Below are positions 17,694 through 26,359 of a stretch of DNA of 64,000 bases, in pieces; position 1 is the first letter of the stretch, and every line of letters starts with the position of its first letter. The notes below the pieces were generated by a model. That model made no database searches, was not told the DNA's origin, and worked only from the letters and a program-made list of their open reading frames with translations. Position numbers and translations under genes: made by a program. The DNA lies in NCBI RefSeq assembly GCF_029522115.1, contig NZ_JAKWFK010000017.1, positions 44,262-108,261 of the forward strand, in the 5' to 3' direction. The stretch comes from Trinickia sp. Y13 (lineage in GTDB: Bacteria; Pseudomonadota; Gammaproteobacteria; Burkholderiales; Burkholderiaceae).

Positions 17694-18926
17694 TCAAAAC
17701 CGCTCGACGCGAAACGGCGTGGGGTCCACCACCGTCCGCTCGCCTGTCATCATCTCGGCAATCAACCGCCCCGTCACGGGCCCGAGCGTCAGCCCATGAT
17801 GCGCGTGGCCGAACGCGAACCACAGGCCCTTTTCTTTCGCGGCCGGGCCGATGATCGGCATCATGTCGGGCGTGCACGGACGGCAGCCCAGCCACGGGTC
17901 ATCGTCTACCCGCTCACCCAACGGAAAGACCGCGCGCGCAATCGGTTCGACCGCATCGAGTTGCACGGGCGTCTTACGCGAATCGCGACGACCGAATTCA
18001 GCGCCTGTCGTCAATCGAATACCGCGCGCCATCGGCGCGATCAAATAGCCGATCTCGGCGTCGAGCACGGGACGGTTCAGCCGCGCGCCGTTTCGTGCCG
18101 CGTAGTGCATGTGATAGCCGCGTTTCACGGCCAGCGGAAGCGAATAGCCGAACTTGCGCGCCACCTCTTTCGACCACGGTCCCAACGCGACGACGACAGA
18201 TGCCGCCTCGATTTGCCCATGCTCCGTCGTGACGCGCCATGATCGTTCGAGCGTATTGGCGTCGCCGATCAACACCGTGCCGCCGCTTCGCTCGAACAGC
18301 TTCACGTAAGCGGTGACGAGCCCGCCCGGATCGCTAACCGAATCCGACGACGGGTAACGAACCCCGCCAATCAGCACCGAGTTCAACGCCGGCTCGGCCG
18401 CCTGGAATGCCGACCGATCGAGCGCTTCGTATTCCACACCGTACTCGGCATGCCACCGCTGCGCCTCCGCCAGCGCCTTAAGCATGACGCGTTCGGTGCG
18501 AAACGCCTTGATCCAGCCGCCATTGCGCACCAGCGATTGCGCCCCCGCCGCATCGATCAACGCGCGATGCTCGGCGATGCAGTGCTCGATCAGCGTCGAA
18601 TAGGCGCGCGCGATCTTCGCATGCCGATCGGCGCGCGAGTGGTACCAATACCGATAGAGAAACGGCAACAGAGCCGGCACGGCCGAGGGATGGTAGCGAA
18701 CGTCCGTCGCGCGGTTGCCGGCGTAATGCACGAGCGACGCCAGATCGCGCGGAAATGCGTAGGGGTAGACGCCTTCGCGCTGGATCAGTCCGGCATTTCC
18801 GAACGACGTCTCGTGACCCGGCGCTCGACGGTCCACGAGCGCCACCGATAGATTGCGGCGCTGCAACTGCAACGCCACCGAGACGCCGACGATGCCGCCG
18901 CCCAGCACGACGATATCGAACTTCAT
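17694..18926 (-). CDS. FAD-dependent D-amino-acid dehydrogenase-like oxidoreductase
   Basis: The 410-residue protein opens with the FAD-binding motif V-L-G-G-G-I-V-G-V-S and belongs to the DAO fold (DadA-like). A late G-F-G-H-A-H-H-G-L-T-L-G-P-style segment (about 380-395) matches DadA-type enzymes. These oxidise amino acids to keto acids, passing electrons to quinones at the membrane. The ATG at 18926 is the natural start at the FAD motif; the longer frame from 19031 is rejected. It is the last gene of an operon with an amidase (58 bases upstream) and an MFS transporter, suggesting uptake, amide cleavage and oxidation of one nitrogen compound (inference). Confidence 0.85.
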   Translation of the reverse strand: MKFDIVVLGGGIVGVSVALQLQRRNLSVALVDRRAPGHETSFGNAGLIQREGVYPYAFPRDLASLVHYAGNRATDVRYHPSAVPALLPFLYRYWYHSRADRHAKIARAYSTLIEHCIAEHRALIDAAGAQSLVRNGGWIKAFRTERVMLKALAEAQRWHAEYGVEYEALDRSAFQAAEPALNSVLIGGVRYPSSDSVSDPGGLVTAYVKLFERSGGTVLIGDANTLERSWRVTTEHGQIEAASVVVALGPWSKEVARKFGYSLPLAVKRGYHMHYAARNGARLNRPVLDAEIGYLIAPMARGIRLTTGAEFGRRDSRKTPVQLDAVEPIARAVFPLGERVDDDPWLGCRPCTPDMMPIIGPAAKEKGLWFAFGHAHHGLTLGPVTGRLIAEMMTGERTVVDPTPFRVERF

Positions 18927-18984
18927 TGCTTGGCTTCGCTCATCATTGAGTTGACATTCGGTCGTTCGATCGGATCGATCATCG

Positions 18985-20511
18985 TTACACCATGGAAAGA
19001 CCAGCGCTGCCGCCGCCGGCCGAGTCGACAATAGGCGGCGCGGTCACGATCGACTTCAGCGCCGGATTGGGTTGCGCAAGGCGCGCGAGATCGGGCAAAG
19101 GCCGACGCAATGTGGGCGAGGCTGCGAAAGCCGACTCGAGCGCCTGCGCAACGGCGAGCGTCTTCATGTCTGCGCGAAACGGCCCGACGATCTGCAAGCC
19201 GAACGGCATGCCCGCGTGATCGACGCCGCACGGCAATGCGAGCGCGGGGTGCGTCGTCAGCGTCACGACATAGGTCAGCGCCAGCCACCGATAGTAGTTC
19301 TCCTGCGGCTTACCTTCAATCTCCGTCGCGTACAACTGCGTCCAAGGGAACGGGGATACGGGCGTAGTCGGCGAAACGATTACGTCGTATCGTGCGAACG
19401 CCTCCTGGAATCTCCGGAAGATGCGTGTCTGCTCGGCCTGCGCCCACGCGCTATCGGCCAGCGACATCTTCGCGCCCATTTCATAGTTCGCGCGCGTGTT
19501 CGGTCCGAGCGCATTCGGATCGCGTGCATACGTCTCGTGAAGACCGGCAACGAAGCTCTCCGCGCGAATGATATCGAAGCACCGATGCGCGTCGCCGAGG
19601 TCGCACGCAACGGGCTCGCACGAGCGAACGATGCGCCCGAGTTCCGCCATGCGCGCCCGAAACGTTGCGCGGATGCCTTGATCGACATCGCAACAGCCGA
19701 AGTCCTCGGTATATCCAATGCGCAGCGTCGCGGGATCGATCGCGGGAGGCAACGCGAACGCGAGCGCATCGACGGCATAACTCAGCGGATCGGCGATCGC
19801 TTCACCCGCGGTGGCGGCGAGTTGCAACGCGGTATCCGCAACGTCTCGCCCCATGGGTCCGACGACCGAAATCGGCGTCCAGCCGAGAAGGCGGCGCGAG
19901 TTCGGCACCAGGCCCGGCGAGGGGCGAAAGCCGACCACCCCGCACTTGGATGCGGGAATGCGCAACGAGCCGCCGGTATCGGAGCCCGTGCAAACGGGCA
20001 ACATATCGCACGCGAGCGCCGCGGCCGAGCCGCCCGACGAACCGCCGGCATTGAGCGCGGGATCGAACGGGTTGCCCGTCGCGCCCCACACCGGATTGCG
20101 CGTGTTCGCCCCCGCACCGAGTTCCGGAACGTTGGTCTTCGCGACGACGATCGCCCCTGCCGCTCTGAGGCGCTCCACGAGCGCGACGTCGCGCGCCGGA
20201 ACGTTGCCGCGCGAGAGCGGCGACCCATAGGTCGTGAGCAACCCTGCGGTGTCTTCGAGATCCTTCACGCCGAGCGGCAAGCCATGCAGCAAACCGAGCG
20301 GCTTGCCGTCCATCACGGCCTGCTCGGCGGCCTTGGCCGCTCGACGCGCGGCATCGAAGCCGGTGGCGGTAATGGCATTCACGGCGGGATTCACGGCTGC
20401 GATGCGCTCGATGCACGCCTCGAGCAGCTCGACCGGCGAAATCGCCTTGGCGCCTATCAGGCGACGTAATGCGACCGCCGATAGACGCGTGAGTTCGGTG
20501 CGATCCGTCAT
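18985..20511 (-). CDS. Amidase (amidase-signature family)
   Basis: The 508-residue enzyme has the Ser-cisSer-Lys triad: K83 in G-V-K-D-L-E-D, S158 in G-G-S-S-G-G-S and nucleophile S182 in D-T-G-G-S-L-R-I-P. It hydrolyses an amide, releasing ammonia or an amine; GatA-like tRNA amidotransferase is unlikely because no GatB or GatC gene is adjacent. The ATG at 20511 begins M-T-D-R-T-E-L; an earlier in-frame start at 20556 would overlap the MFS gene. It lies 28 bases after the MFS transporter gene and 58 before the FAD oxidoreductase, all on the minus strand, as one operon. Confidence 0.88.
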   Translation of the reverse strand: MTDRTELTRLSAVALRRLIGAKAISPVELLEACIERIAAVNPAVNAITATGFDAARRAAKAAEQAVMDGKPLGLLHGLPLGVKDLEDTAGLLTTYGSPLSRGNVPARDVALVERLRAAGAIVVAKTNVPELGAGANTRNPVWGATGNPFDPALNAGGSSGGSAAALACDMLPVCTGSDTGGSLRIPASKCGVVGFRPSPGLVPNSRRLLGWTPISVVGPMGRDVADTALQLAATAGEAIADPLSYAVDALAFALPPAIDPATLRIGYTEDFGCCDVDQGIRATFRARMAELGRIVRSCEPVACDLGDAHRCFDIIRAESFVAGLHETYARDPNALGPNTRANYEMGAKMSLADSAWAQAEQTRIFRRFQEAFARYDVIVSPTTPVSPFPWTQLYATEIEGKPQENYYRWLALTYVVTLTTHPALALPCGVDHAGMPFGLQIVGPFRADMKTLAVAQALESAFAASPTLRRPLPDLARLAQPNPALKSIVTAPPIVDSAGGGSAGLSMV

Positions 20512-20539
20512 CACGATGAGGGCTCCTGAAGAATAGCGT

Positions 20540-21832
20540 TCAGCCGATGGCTTCACCCGTGCGATCGGGCAACCAGATCACGGGGATCAGCGACACGGCG
20601 CACGCCGCGGCGACATACCATGCCGGCGCGAGCGGATTTCCCGTGTGCGCGACGATCCAGCTAGCGATCAGCGGCGAAAATCCGCCAAAAAACGAAGCGC
20701 TCACGACATAAGTCAACGCGATACCCGTCGCGCGCACTTCCCGTGGAAACAATTCTGGAATCATAACGAGCACCGGCACGATCTGCGCCGCGACGAACAG
20801 GGAAAGATACGCGGATACCGCGCATAGCAACCACATCGATGGTTGCGCGGACAACCATGCGAAGGCCGGGTACACGGACAGCAGGAGCATGACGCGCGAA
20901 ATCACGAGCAGGCGCTTGCGGGTGAAACGATCGGCAAGCTTGCCCGCAACGGGCGCTGCCGCGAACAGGACGAGCGCACTGACGACACCGGACGTCACCG
21001 ATGCGGTAGATGACAGATGCAGCGTGCGCACCGCGTGATTGGGCAAGAAGAACGCCGTGATGTAGATGGACACGGAGCCGCCGAGCTCGGCGAACGTACC
21101 GAGAATCGTCCACTTCAGATGCGTGGTCAATGCGGCCTTCAACGCGCCGCGCCGCTGCTGCTGCGGAGCGTGCGAAGGCGCCGCAATCAGGGTTTCCTCG
21201 AGACGGCGGCGAATCAACATGCCGACCGGCGCCGCGACGATGCCCAGCAGGAACGGAATGCGCCAGCCCCATGCATCGACTACCTCCTTGGGCAGCGACA
21301 GATTGACGATCGTCGCCACGCAGGCGCCGATGGCCAGGCCAAGCGCCGTTGCCGCGAAATTCCAACTCGCGAAATACGCCCGCGTCTTGTCGGTGGCATA
21401 TTCGACGAGCAGCGTCGTGCCGGGGCCGAATTCGCCGCCGGCGGCGAAGCCCTGCAGCAACCGCGCGGCGAGCACGATCAGCGGCGCGGCCATGCCTGCT
21501 ACGGTGTATGTCGGCGCGCCTGCAATCAAGGCGCAACTCAGCGCCATCAACAGGATGGTAAGCACCATGGCTTTCTTGCGGCCGGCGCGGTCAGCATAAG
21601 CGCCGATCACGATGCCGCCTAAAGGACGCACGACAAACCCCACCCCGAACACGCCGATCGAAAGCAAGAATTGATTCACCGGCGACGCGGACGGGAAAAA
21701 GAGCTTGCCGATCTGGATCGCGAAGAAGCTGTAAATCGTGAAATCGTAGTACTCCAGCGCAGTCCCGAGCGTCGTTGCGGCGATGACTTGAGCTTTCGAC
21801 AAGCCCGCTTTTTCCAGTGCGAGAGAGGCCAC
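20540..21832 (-). CDS. MFS transporter, metabolite:H+ symporter type
   Basis: The 430-residue protein has twelve predicted membrane segments and the MFS signature G-A-Y-A-D-R-A-G-R-K-K between helices 2 and 3. The early A-L-E-Y-Y-D-F-T-I-Y segment and R-L-L-Q-G-F-A-A-G-G-E-F-G are typical of the metabolite:H+ symporter (ProP/ShiA-like) group, which imports organic acids and compatible solutes. It heads an operon with an amidase and an FAD oxidoreductase and is divergent from an XRE-cupin regulator. The substrate is presumably the amide or amino acid those enzymes process (inference). Confidence 0.88.
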   Translation of the reverse strand: MASLALEKAGLSKAQVIAATTLGTALEYYDFTIYSFFAIQIGKLFFPSASPVNQFLLSIGVFGVGFVVRPLGGIVIGAYADRAGRKKAMVLTILLMALSCALIAGAPTYTVAGMAAPLIVLAARLLQGFAAGGEFGPGTTLLVEYATDKTRAYFASWNFAATALGLAIGACVATIVNLSLPKEVVDAWGWRIPFLLGIVAAPVGMLIRRRLEETLIAAPSHAPQQQRRGALKAALTTHLKWTILGTFAELGGSVSIYITAFFLPNHAVRTLHLSSTASVTSGVVSALVLFAAAPVAGKLADRFTRKRLLVISRVMLLLSVYPAFAWLSAQPSMWLLCAVSAYLSLFVAAQIVPVLVMIPELFPREVRATGIALTYVVSASFFGGFSPLIASWIVAHTGNPLAPAWYVAAACAVSLIPVIWLPDRTGEAIG

Positions 21833-21877
21833 GGCGCAGCTCCTTGAAGGACGACGATGACGATGTCCGAGTTATCA

Positions 21878-21905
21878 TATACGAGAAAAAACAAATTCTC
21901 GTATA
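21878..21905. promoter_or_regulatory. Inverted-repeat operator between MFS operon and XRE-cupin regulator
   Basis: TATACGAGAA and its exact complement TTCTCGTATA are separated by eight A/T-rich bases. The element lies midway in the 107-base divergent promoter region, 45 bases from the MFS start and 34 from the regulator start. It is the obvious binding site for the adjacent XRE-cupin regulator (inference). Confidence 0.7.
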
Positions 21906-21939
21906 CGACAAAACACCTAGTCCCTCTGGAAGTCATCTC

Positions 21940-22584
21940 ATGGCAAAGCGAACGGCCGCGGCAAGCGCGGTGTCTTGCGCGCCGGCTGCGCAGGTCGATC
22001 ATCGAGCCGTCGGCGCGCGGTTGCGCAACGCGCGCAAGTCTCGCGAATTGACGCTCGCGCAACTATCGGCGCTATCGGGGATCGCCGTGTCGACCATTTC
22101 GAAGGCGGAACGCGGCGATATCGCACTCACCTATGACAAGTTCGCCGCGCTGGCGCATGCGTTGCAGGTGGACTTCGACACGATCGTCGGGCGCGCCGAG
22201 CGTCGCGTCGGCAGCGCCATGGCGCCCTCGCTCACGCGCTCGGGCACGCAAATGATCTATGACACACCCAACTACGAATACGGGATGATTGCCCACGATC
22301 TGACCGGCAAGCGCATGGTACCGATGCGAGCCCATATCCGCGCGCGCAAACTGGCGGATTTCCCGGATTTCATCCGCCATAGCGGCGAGGAGTTCGTCTT
22401 TCTATTGAAGGGCAAGTTGGAACTGCATTTCGAAAACGGTGCCGTGTACAAATTGGAGCAAGGCGACAGCCTGTACTTCGACAGTGCAGTGGGCCATGTT
22501 TATCTCAGCACCAGCAAGGAAGAAGCGGAAGCGTTGGTGTGTTGCGTCGATGCCGATGCACGGGTGCAGCCTGGGAGCTTGTGA
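21940..22584 (+). CDS. XRE-family regulator with C-terminal cupin domain
   Basis: The 214-residue protein has an N-terminal helix-turn-helix (about 24-80; T-L-A-Q-L-S-A-L-S-G-I-A-V-S-T-I-S-K) and a C-terminal cupin sensor (about 135-205; the G-E-E-F-V-F-L-L-K-G and G-D-S-L-Y-F-D-S segments). Such regulators bind a small catabolic substrate in the cupin and control adjacent catabolic operons. The start at 21940 is chosen because the longer frame would read through the palindromic operator. It is divergent from the MFS/amidase/FAD oxidoreductase operon, which it probably represses along with itself. Confidence 0.88.
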   Translation: MAKRTAAASAVSCAPAAQVDHRAVGARLRNARKSRELTLAQLSALSGIAVSTISKAERGDIALTYDKFAALAHALQVDFDTIVGRAERRVGSAMAPSLTRSGTQMIYDTPNYEYGMIAHDLTGKRMVPMRAHIRARKLADFPDFIRHSGEEFVFLLKGKLELHFENGAVYKLEQGDSLYFDSAVGHVYLSTSKEEAEALVCCVDADARVQPGSL

Positions 22585-22674
22585 GGATGAGTGTCGAACT
22601 GCCTCGTCCAACCTTTGCCGAGGCGCACTAGAAGCCCGCAAGCGGGGTATGGGCATTGGCGAAGCGCGCCTTTA

Positions 22675-22697
22675 AACATGTATACTTCATACATCTT
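22675..22697. promoter_or_regulatory. NsrR-like binding site before the hemerythrin gene
   Basis: Two imperfect 11-base half-sites, AACATGTATAC and TCATACATCTT, are arranged around one base, matching the 11-1-11 layout of NsrR sites (half-site AAGATGYATTT, from memory). Flanking TTTAAA on both sides extends the symmetry to 31 bp. It lies 48 bases before the hemerythrin start. No nsrR gene is in the window, so the assignment rests on motif and on gene type. Confidence 0.5.
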
Positions 22698-22745
22698 TAA
22701 ATGCCTTAACCCCCAGCCCTGTTACCACGGACGCCTAAAAGAACC

Positions 22746-23129
22746 ATGTCACTTACCGCAATTCTCAAGAGCGAGCACCAAGAAATCTTCCGTCTTCTCG
22801 AAGCCTGCCGGAACATCAGCATGACCGAAGAGGGCCGAAAAAAACTGAAGGAGGTGAAAGGCTTGGTCATGGCCCACCTAGCTCGTGAAGACCATAGTCT
22901 GTATCCGCAAATGCAGAAGCACGCGGTGACCAAGGAACTCGCCTCTACCTATGCATCGGAGATGAAAGGGATCTCACACGAGGTGCTCGCGTTTTTCGAT
23001 TCGCTGGAGCGAGGAAAAGCCGGTATGGATTTCGCGCGCCAAATGGGCGCCACGATTACGCATTTGCGTCAACGCATGACGCGCGAAGAGATTCGCTTGT
23101 ATCCGGCATTCGATCAACATTGCGCCTGA
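22746..23129 (+). CDS. Hemerythrin-domain (HHE) protein
   Basis: The 127-residue four-helix protein shows the di-iron ligand pattern: H11, H44 and E48 (A-H-L-A-R-E-D-H) in the first half, then H78 (S-H-E-V), H106 (T-H-L-R-Q-R) and E114 or E115 in the second. Single-domain hemerythrins bind O2 or NO or help repair iron-sulfur clusters under nitrosative stress. It stands alone with its own promoter region containing an NsrR-like palindrome, which points to a nitric-oxide response (inference). The ATG at 22746 is the first in frame. Confidence 0.88.
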   Translation: MSLTAILKSEHQEIFRLLEACRNISMTEEGRKKLKEVKGLVMAHLAREDHSLYPQMQKHAVTKELASTYASEMKGISHEVLAFFDSLERGKAGMDFARQMGATITHLRQRMTREEIRLYPAFDQHCA

Positions 23130-23139
23130 TTTTGCGCGG

Positions 23140-23166
23140 CCCGCGCGTGGCTAATCGCCGCGCGGG
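23140..23166. terminator. GC-rich hairpin after the hemerythrin gene
   Basis: CCCGCGCG and CGCGCGGG form a perfect 8-bp stem around an 11-base loop, 10 bases after the hemerythrin stop and before the end of the converging CoA-transferase gene. It has no T-tract, so it may end transcription weakly in either direction. Confidence 0.4.
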
Positions 23167-23215
23167 AGAAGCTTGGGGCATTCGGAGAGCCGGGAACCCG
23201 TATGCCCCTGCTTCA

Positions 23216-24730
23216 TCAAGGCTTCATCGTGCCGGTGCGCACGAAGCGCTCATGCCAGCTCAGCGCCTCCGCAAGCAGATGCGGCGTTTGTTTGCCGAAG
23301 CTCTCACGGCATGCGCGCGCGAAGTAATCCTCGAGCATCGGCCGGAAATCCGGGTGCGCACAGTTGGCAATGATTTTTCGCGCCCGCTGCTTCGGCGATA
23401 AGCCGCGCACGTCCGCAATGCCCTGCTCGGTCACGACGACGGCCACGTCGTGCTCGGTGTGATCGACGTGGCTCGCCATCGGCACGATTCGCGAAATCGC
23501 GCCGCCCTTGGCCGTGCTCGCCGACAGGAAGCACGACAGATAGCCGTTACGGGCAAAGTCCCCCGACCCGCCGATGCCATTTTGAATCTTCGTGCCCATC
23601 ACGTGCGTCGAATTCACGTTGCCATAGATATCGGCCTCGATCATCCCGTTCATCGCAATGCACCCCAAGCGACGCACCAGTTCCGGATGGTTGCTGATTT
23701 CTTGCGGACGCAGCACGATCTTCTCGCGCAGCACGTCGATCTCGTCCGCGAAACGCTTGACCGCAGCGGGGCTGAGCGAGAGCGCCGTTGCCGATGCGAA
23801 GCTCAACGTGCCGTCGGCGAGCAGATCGAGCATGCCGTCTTGGATTACTTCCGTGAATGCCGTCAGATTCGAGAAACCTGCCGAACTCAACTCCGCGAGC
23901 ACCGCGTTCGTGATGTTGCCGACGCCCGATTGCAGCGGCAGCAGATTCGGCGGCAAGCGCCCGCGAGCGACTTCATGACGCAAGAAATCGAGCAGATGCC
24001 CGGCAATCTGCTTGGACGTCGCATCGGGTGCGGTAAAGGCGTTGCTACGATCGGGCGCGTCGGTCTCGACGATGGCGATGATCTTGTCGGCGGCGCAGCG
24101 CAAATACGGCTCGCCGATGCGGTCGCTGGTCTTAGTGAGCGGGATCGGCTTACGGTCCGGCGGCAGCGCCGTGCCGTAATAAATGTCATGCATGCCTTCG
24201 AGGCCGGCCGGCTGGCGTGAATTGACTTCGAGGATCACTTTCTTCGCCTGCTCGAGCCACGTCTTGTTGTTGCCCACCGAGGCGGAGGGAATCAACAGGC
24301 CATCCTCGCGAATACCGGCGACTTCGACGATCGCCACGTCGATCTCGCCGAACAAACCGAACCACGCATACTGCGCCACGTGGCTCAGGTGAATGTCCTG
24401 GTAGTCGAGTTCTCCTGCATTGATCCTGTCGCGCAACGTCGGATCGGACTGATACGGCAGGCGCATCGAAATGCCGTCTGCGCGAGCGAGCGCGCCGTCG
24501 AGTTCGGGAGCAGTCGAGGCGCCCGTCAGCACGTTGATGCGGAAATCTTCGCCGCGGCCGTGCGCCTCTTGGATCTGACGAGCCAAGGCGCTAGGCACCG
24601 CCTTGGGATAGCCCGAACCGGTGAAGCCGCTCATGGCGACAGTCATGTTGTGGCGAATCTGTGCGGCGGCTTCGTCGGGGGTACGGACGAGTGCGCGCAA
24701 CGCGGGAGCGAGGATGCGGGAAGTGGACAT
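23216..24730 (-). CDS. Acetyl-CoA hydrolase / succinyl-CoA:acetate CoA-transferase
   Basis: The 504-residue class I CoA-transferase moves CoA between acetate and succinate or related acids. It contains the two thiolase-like halves of the family; the probable catalytic glutamate is in the F-T-E-V-I-Q-D-G motif near residue 290, and the CoA-binding glycine loop appears as G-I-G-G-S-G-D-F near residue 390. Length matches the succinate CoA-transferase subfamily (about 500). ATG 24730 begins M-S-T-S-R-I-L. It is a single-gene unit, preceded by a 577-base non-coding gap. A propionate- or acetate-related role is likely; exact acceptor preference is not visible. Confidence 0.9.
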   Translation of the reverse strand: MSTSRILAPALRALVRTPDEAAAQIRHNMTVAMSGFTGSGYPKAVPSALARQIQEAHGRGEDFRINVLTGASTAPELDGALARADGISMRLPYQSDPTLRDRINAGELDYQDIHLSHVAQYAWFGLFGEIDVAIVEVAGIREDGLLIPSASVGNNKTWLEQAKKVILEVNSRQPAGLEGMHDIYYGTALPPDRKPIPLTKTSDRIGEPYLRCAADKIIAIVETDAPDRSNAFTAPDATSKQIAGHLLDFLRHEVARGRLPPNLLPLQSGVGNITNAVLAELSSAGFSNLTAFTEVIQDGMLDLLADGTLSFASATALSLSPAAVKRFADEIDVLREKIVLRPQEISNHPELVRRLGCIAMNGMIEADIYGNVNSTHVMGTKIQNGIGGSGDFARNGYLSCFLSASTAKGGAISRIVPMASHVDHTEHDVAVVVTEQGIADVRGLSPKQRARKIIANCAHPDFRPMLEDYFARACRESFGKQTPHLLAEALSWHERFVRTGTMKP

Positions 24731-25307
24731 GGCGGAAGGTCGAACGAAATGGGTGAACGGCGAAGGCGATGAGCGAAGCTCGTTGGCGGTGCGACATCGT
24801 GGCGACTTAACGGCGCTTGGCGCCAGTGCGTGTCCTCGATTATCGCAGTCGTCGCACGCGCGCGCTGCGCTCTCGATGTAAGAGTGAATCTTGAAACACG
24901 AGATAAAGGCTCATCGAATAGGAGATCGATCCAATAGAGTGCGCCGCCGCCGCACAGCGTGCGGCCGCATGCGTCATTGCCGTTATGCTACCGGGCCGCG
25001 CCAAAAAAGCGCTGCGACAAAATGTAATAGCAGCGCCGAGCGGTAAGCTGGGCGATCGCGGCCAAAGCATTGCAGCGCAAGCACTTGGTGGCTGCGACCG
25101 TCGACAGCGGCTGGCCCAGCGGCACCGATGCGCGCGGGCAAGCGTTGCGCGCCGGCAACGCCACGCAACGGGAGCGCACGGCGCAGCGCTGTCACGCTGC
25201 TGTCGCTCAGCTCCCGTACGCTATGCGCCAGGCGCAGCCGTGCCGCCGCTTCCTCGCCGCTTCTTGTCACGCCCGAGGCGCGGCGGCGTAGCACAGCGGA
25301 GCTATCG
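24731..25307. other. Intergenic region without a supported gene
   Basis: This 577-base stretch separates the divergent CoA-transferase and ZntB-like genes. Several frames of 60-110 codons are open on both strands, but they are Arg/Ala-rich shadows with no family resemblance or ribosome binding site. It must hold both promoters; I could not assign -35 and -10 elements with confidence. Confidence 0.6.
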
Positions 25308-26330
25308 ATGAAACCCGAGATGATCATTCCAACCTACGGCGCCGATACGTCGGGCATCGTGTGCGGCTTTCGCTTCATGCGCGATTGCGCCGGGCAGGCG
25401 ATACCGGCCGGCCTTGCCGCCGAATGCTTGACCCGTGGCGACGAGCAAGACGACGCATTCCTTTGGTTGCACTTCAATCTCGCCCACAGCGCGAGCGAGC
25501 GCTGGATGCGCGCCCACCTGAATTTGCCCGAGACGTTCTATGAATTTCTTCGGGAAGGCTCGCACTCGACGCGAATCGAGCAGCAGGAAGGACGACTGCG
25601 TGCGGTCGTGAACGACGTCATCTTCAGTCACGATCTGGAGACCTCGGAGATCGCTACGATGTGGATTTACGTCGACCGTCGATTGATGGTGACGGCGCGC
25701 ATGAAACCGCTCCGCTCGCTCGACACCTTGCGAGAAAGCGTGCGGCAAGGCGAGCGCTTTCGTTCACCGGCCGAACTGCTGATTCATTTGCTTCGCGATC
25801 AAGCGGACTTGATGATGCAGATCGTGCGGCGCGCCGGCACGGACATCGATCGAATCGAAGACCGCTTCCTATCCGAACGCCCCACCGCGAGCCGCGAGCA
25901 ACTGAGCACGATGCGTCGCACGCTCACTCGGCTCCAACGCATGCTCGCACCGGAGCCGGGGTCGATTTTCCGCCTGCTCGCAAAGCCGCCTGTCTGGTTG
26001 TTGGGTGAGGACGTGCAGGAATTGCGCGAATCGACCGAGGAATTCTCGGTCGTGCTGGCAGACCTGGCGGGACTCGTCGAACGAATCAAACTCCTGCAAG
26101 AGGAGATAACCTCTCGCCTCGACGAGCAGAACAGCCGGACGCTGTTCACGTTGACGCTCGTGACGGTGATCGCTCTACCGATGAATATCGTCGCCGGGTT
26201 CTTCGGGATGAACGTGGGCGGCATCCCCTTCTCCGAAAACAAGCACGGCTTTTGGCTGATGGTATTGCTCGTCGCGAGCTTCACGGCATTTGCCGCATGG
26301 TGGACATTTCGGCGACGCGGCGATCGGTAA
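25308..26330 (+). CDS. CorA/ZntB-family metal transporter
   Basis: The 340-residue protein has a large soluble N-terminal domain (about 1-275) rich in charged helices, followed by two C-terminal membrane helices. The pore signature F-G-M-N-V-G-G follows the first helix near residue 303, as in CorA/ZntB. Short-loop N-terminal features (L-W-L-H-F-N-L) resemble ZntB-like zinc transporters rather than CorA magnesium channels. ATG 25308 follows GCGGAG; the longer frame from 25128 adds 60 residues with no resemblance to the family. It stands alone. Confidence 0.85.
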   Translation: MKPEMIIPTYGADTSGIVCGFRFMRDCAGQAIPAGLAAECLTRGDEQDDAFLWLHFNLAHSASERWMRAHLNLPETFYEFLREGSHSTRIEQQEGRLRAVVNDVIFSHDLETSEIATMWIYVDRRLMVTARMKPLRSLDTLRESVRQGERFRSPAELLIHLLRDQADLMMQIVRRAGTDIDRIEDRFLSERPTASREQLSTMRRTLTRLQRMLAPEPGSIFRLLAKPPVWLLGEDVQELRESTEEFSVVLADLAGLVERIKLLQEEITSRLDEQNSRTLFTLTLVTVIALPMNIVAGFFGMNVGGIPFSENKHGFWLMVLLVASFTAFAAWWTFRRRGDR

Positions 26331-26359
26331 GCCGCGGAACCGGTCTCGCACAAACGCCC

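Noticed and set aside
19072..20469. Plus-strand frame of 465 codons opposite the amidase gene
   Set aside because: It has Arg-rich noise composition; the amidase triad on the minus strand is complete, and the frame has no start signal.
24983..25327. Overlapping frames of 108-114 codons on both strands in the 24.7-25.3 kb gap
   Set aside because: Both strands are open at once in GC-rich DNA; the translations are Arg/Ala-rich, without a ribosome binding site or family resemblance.
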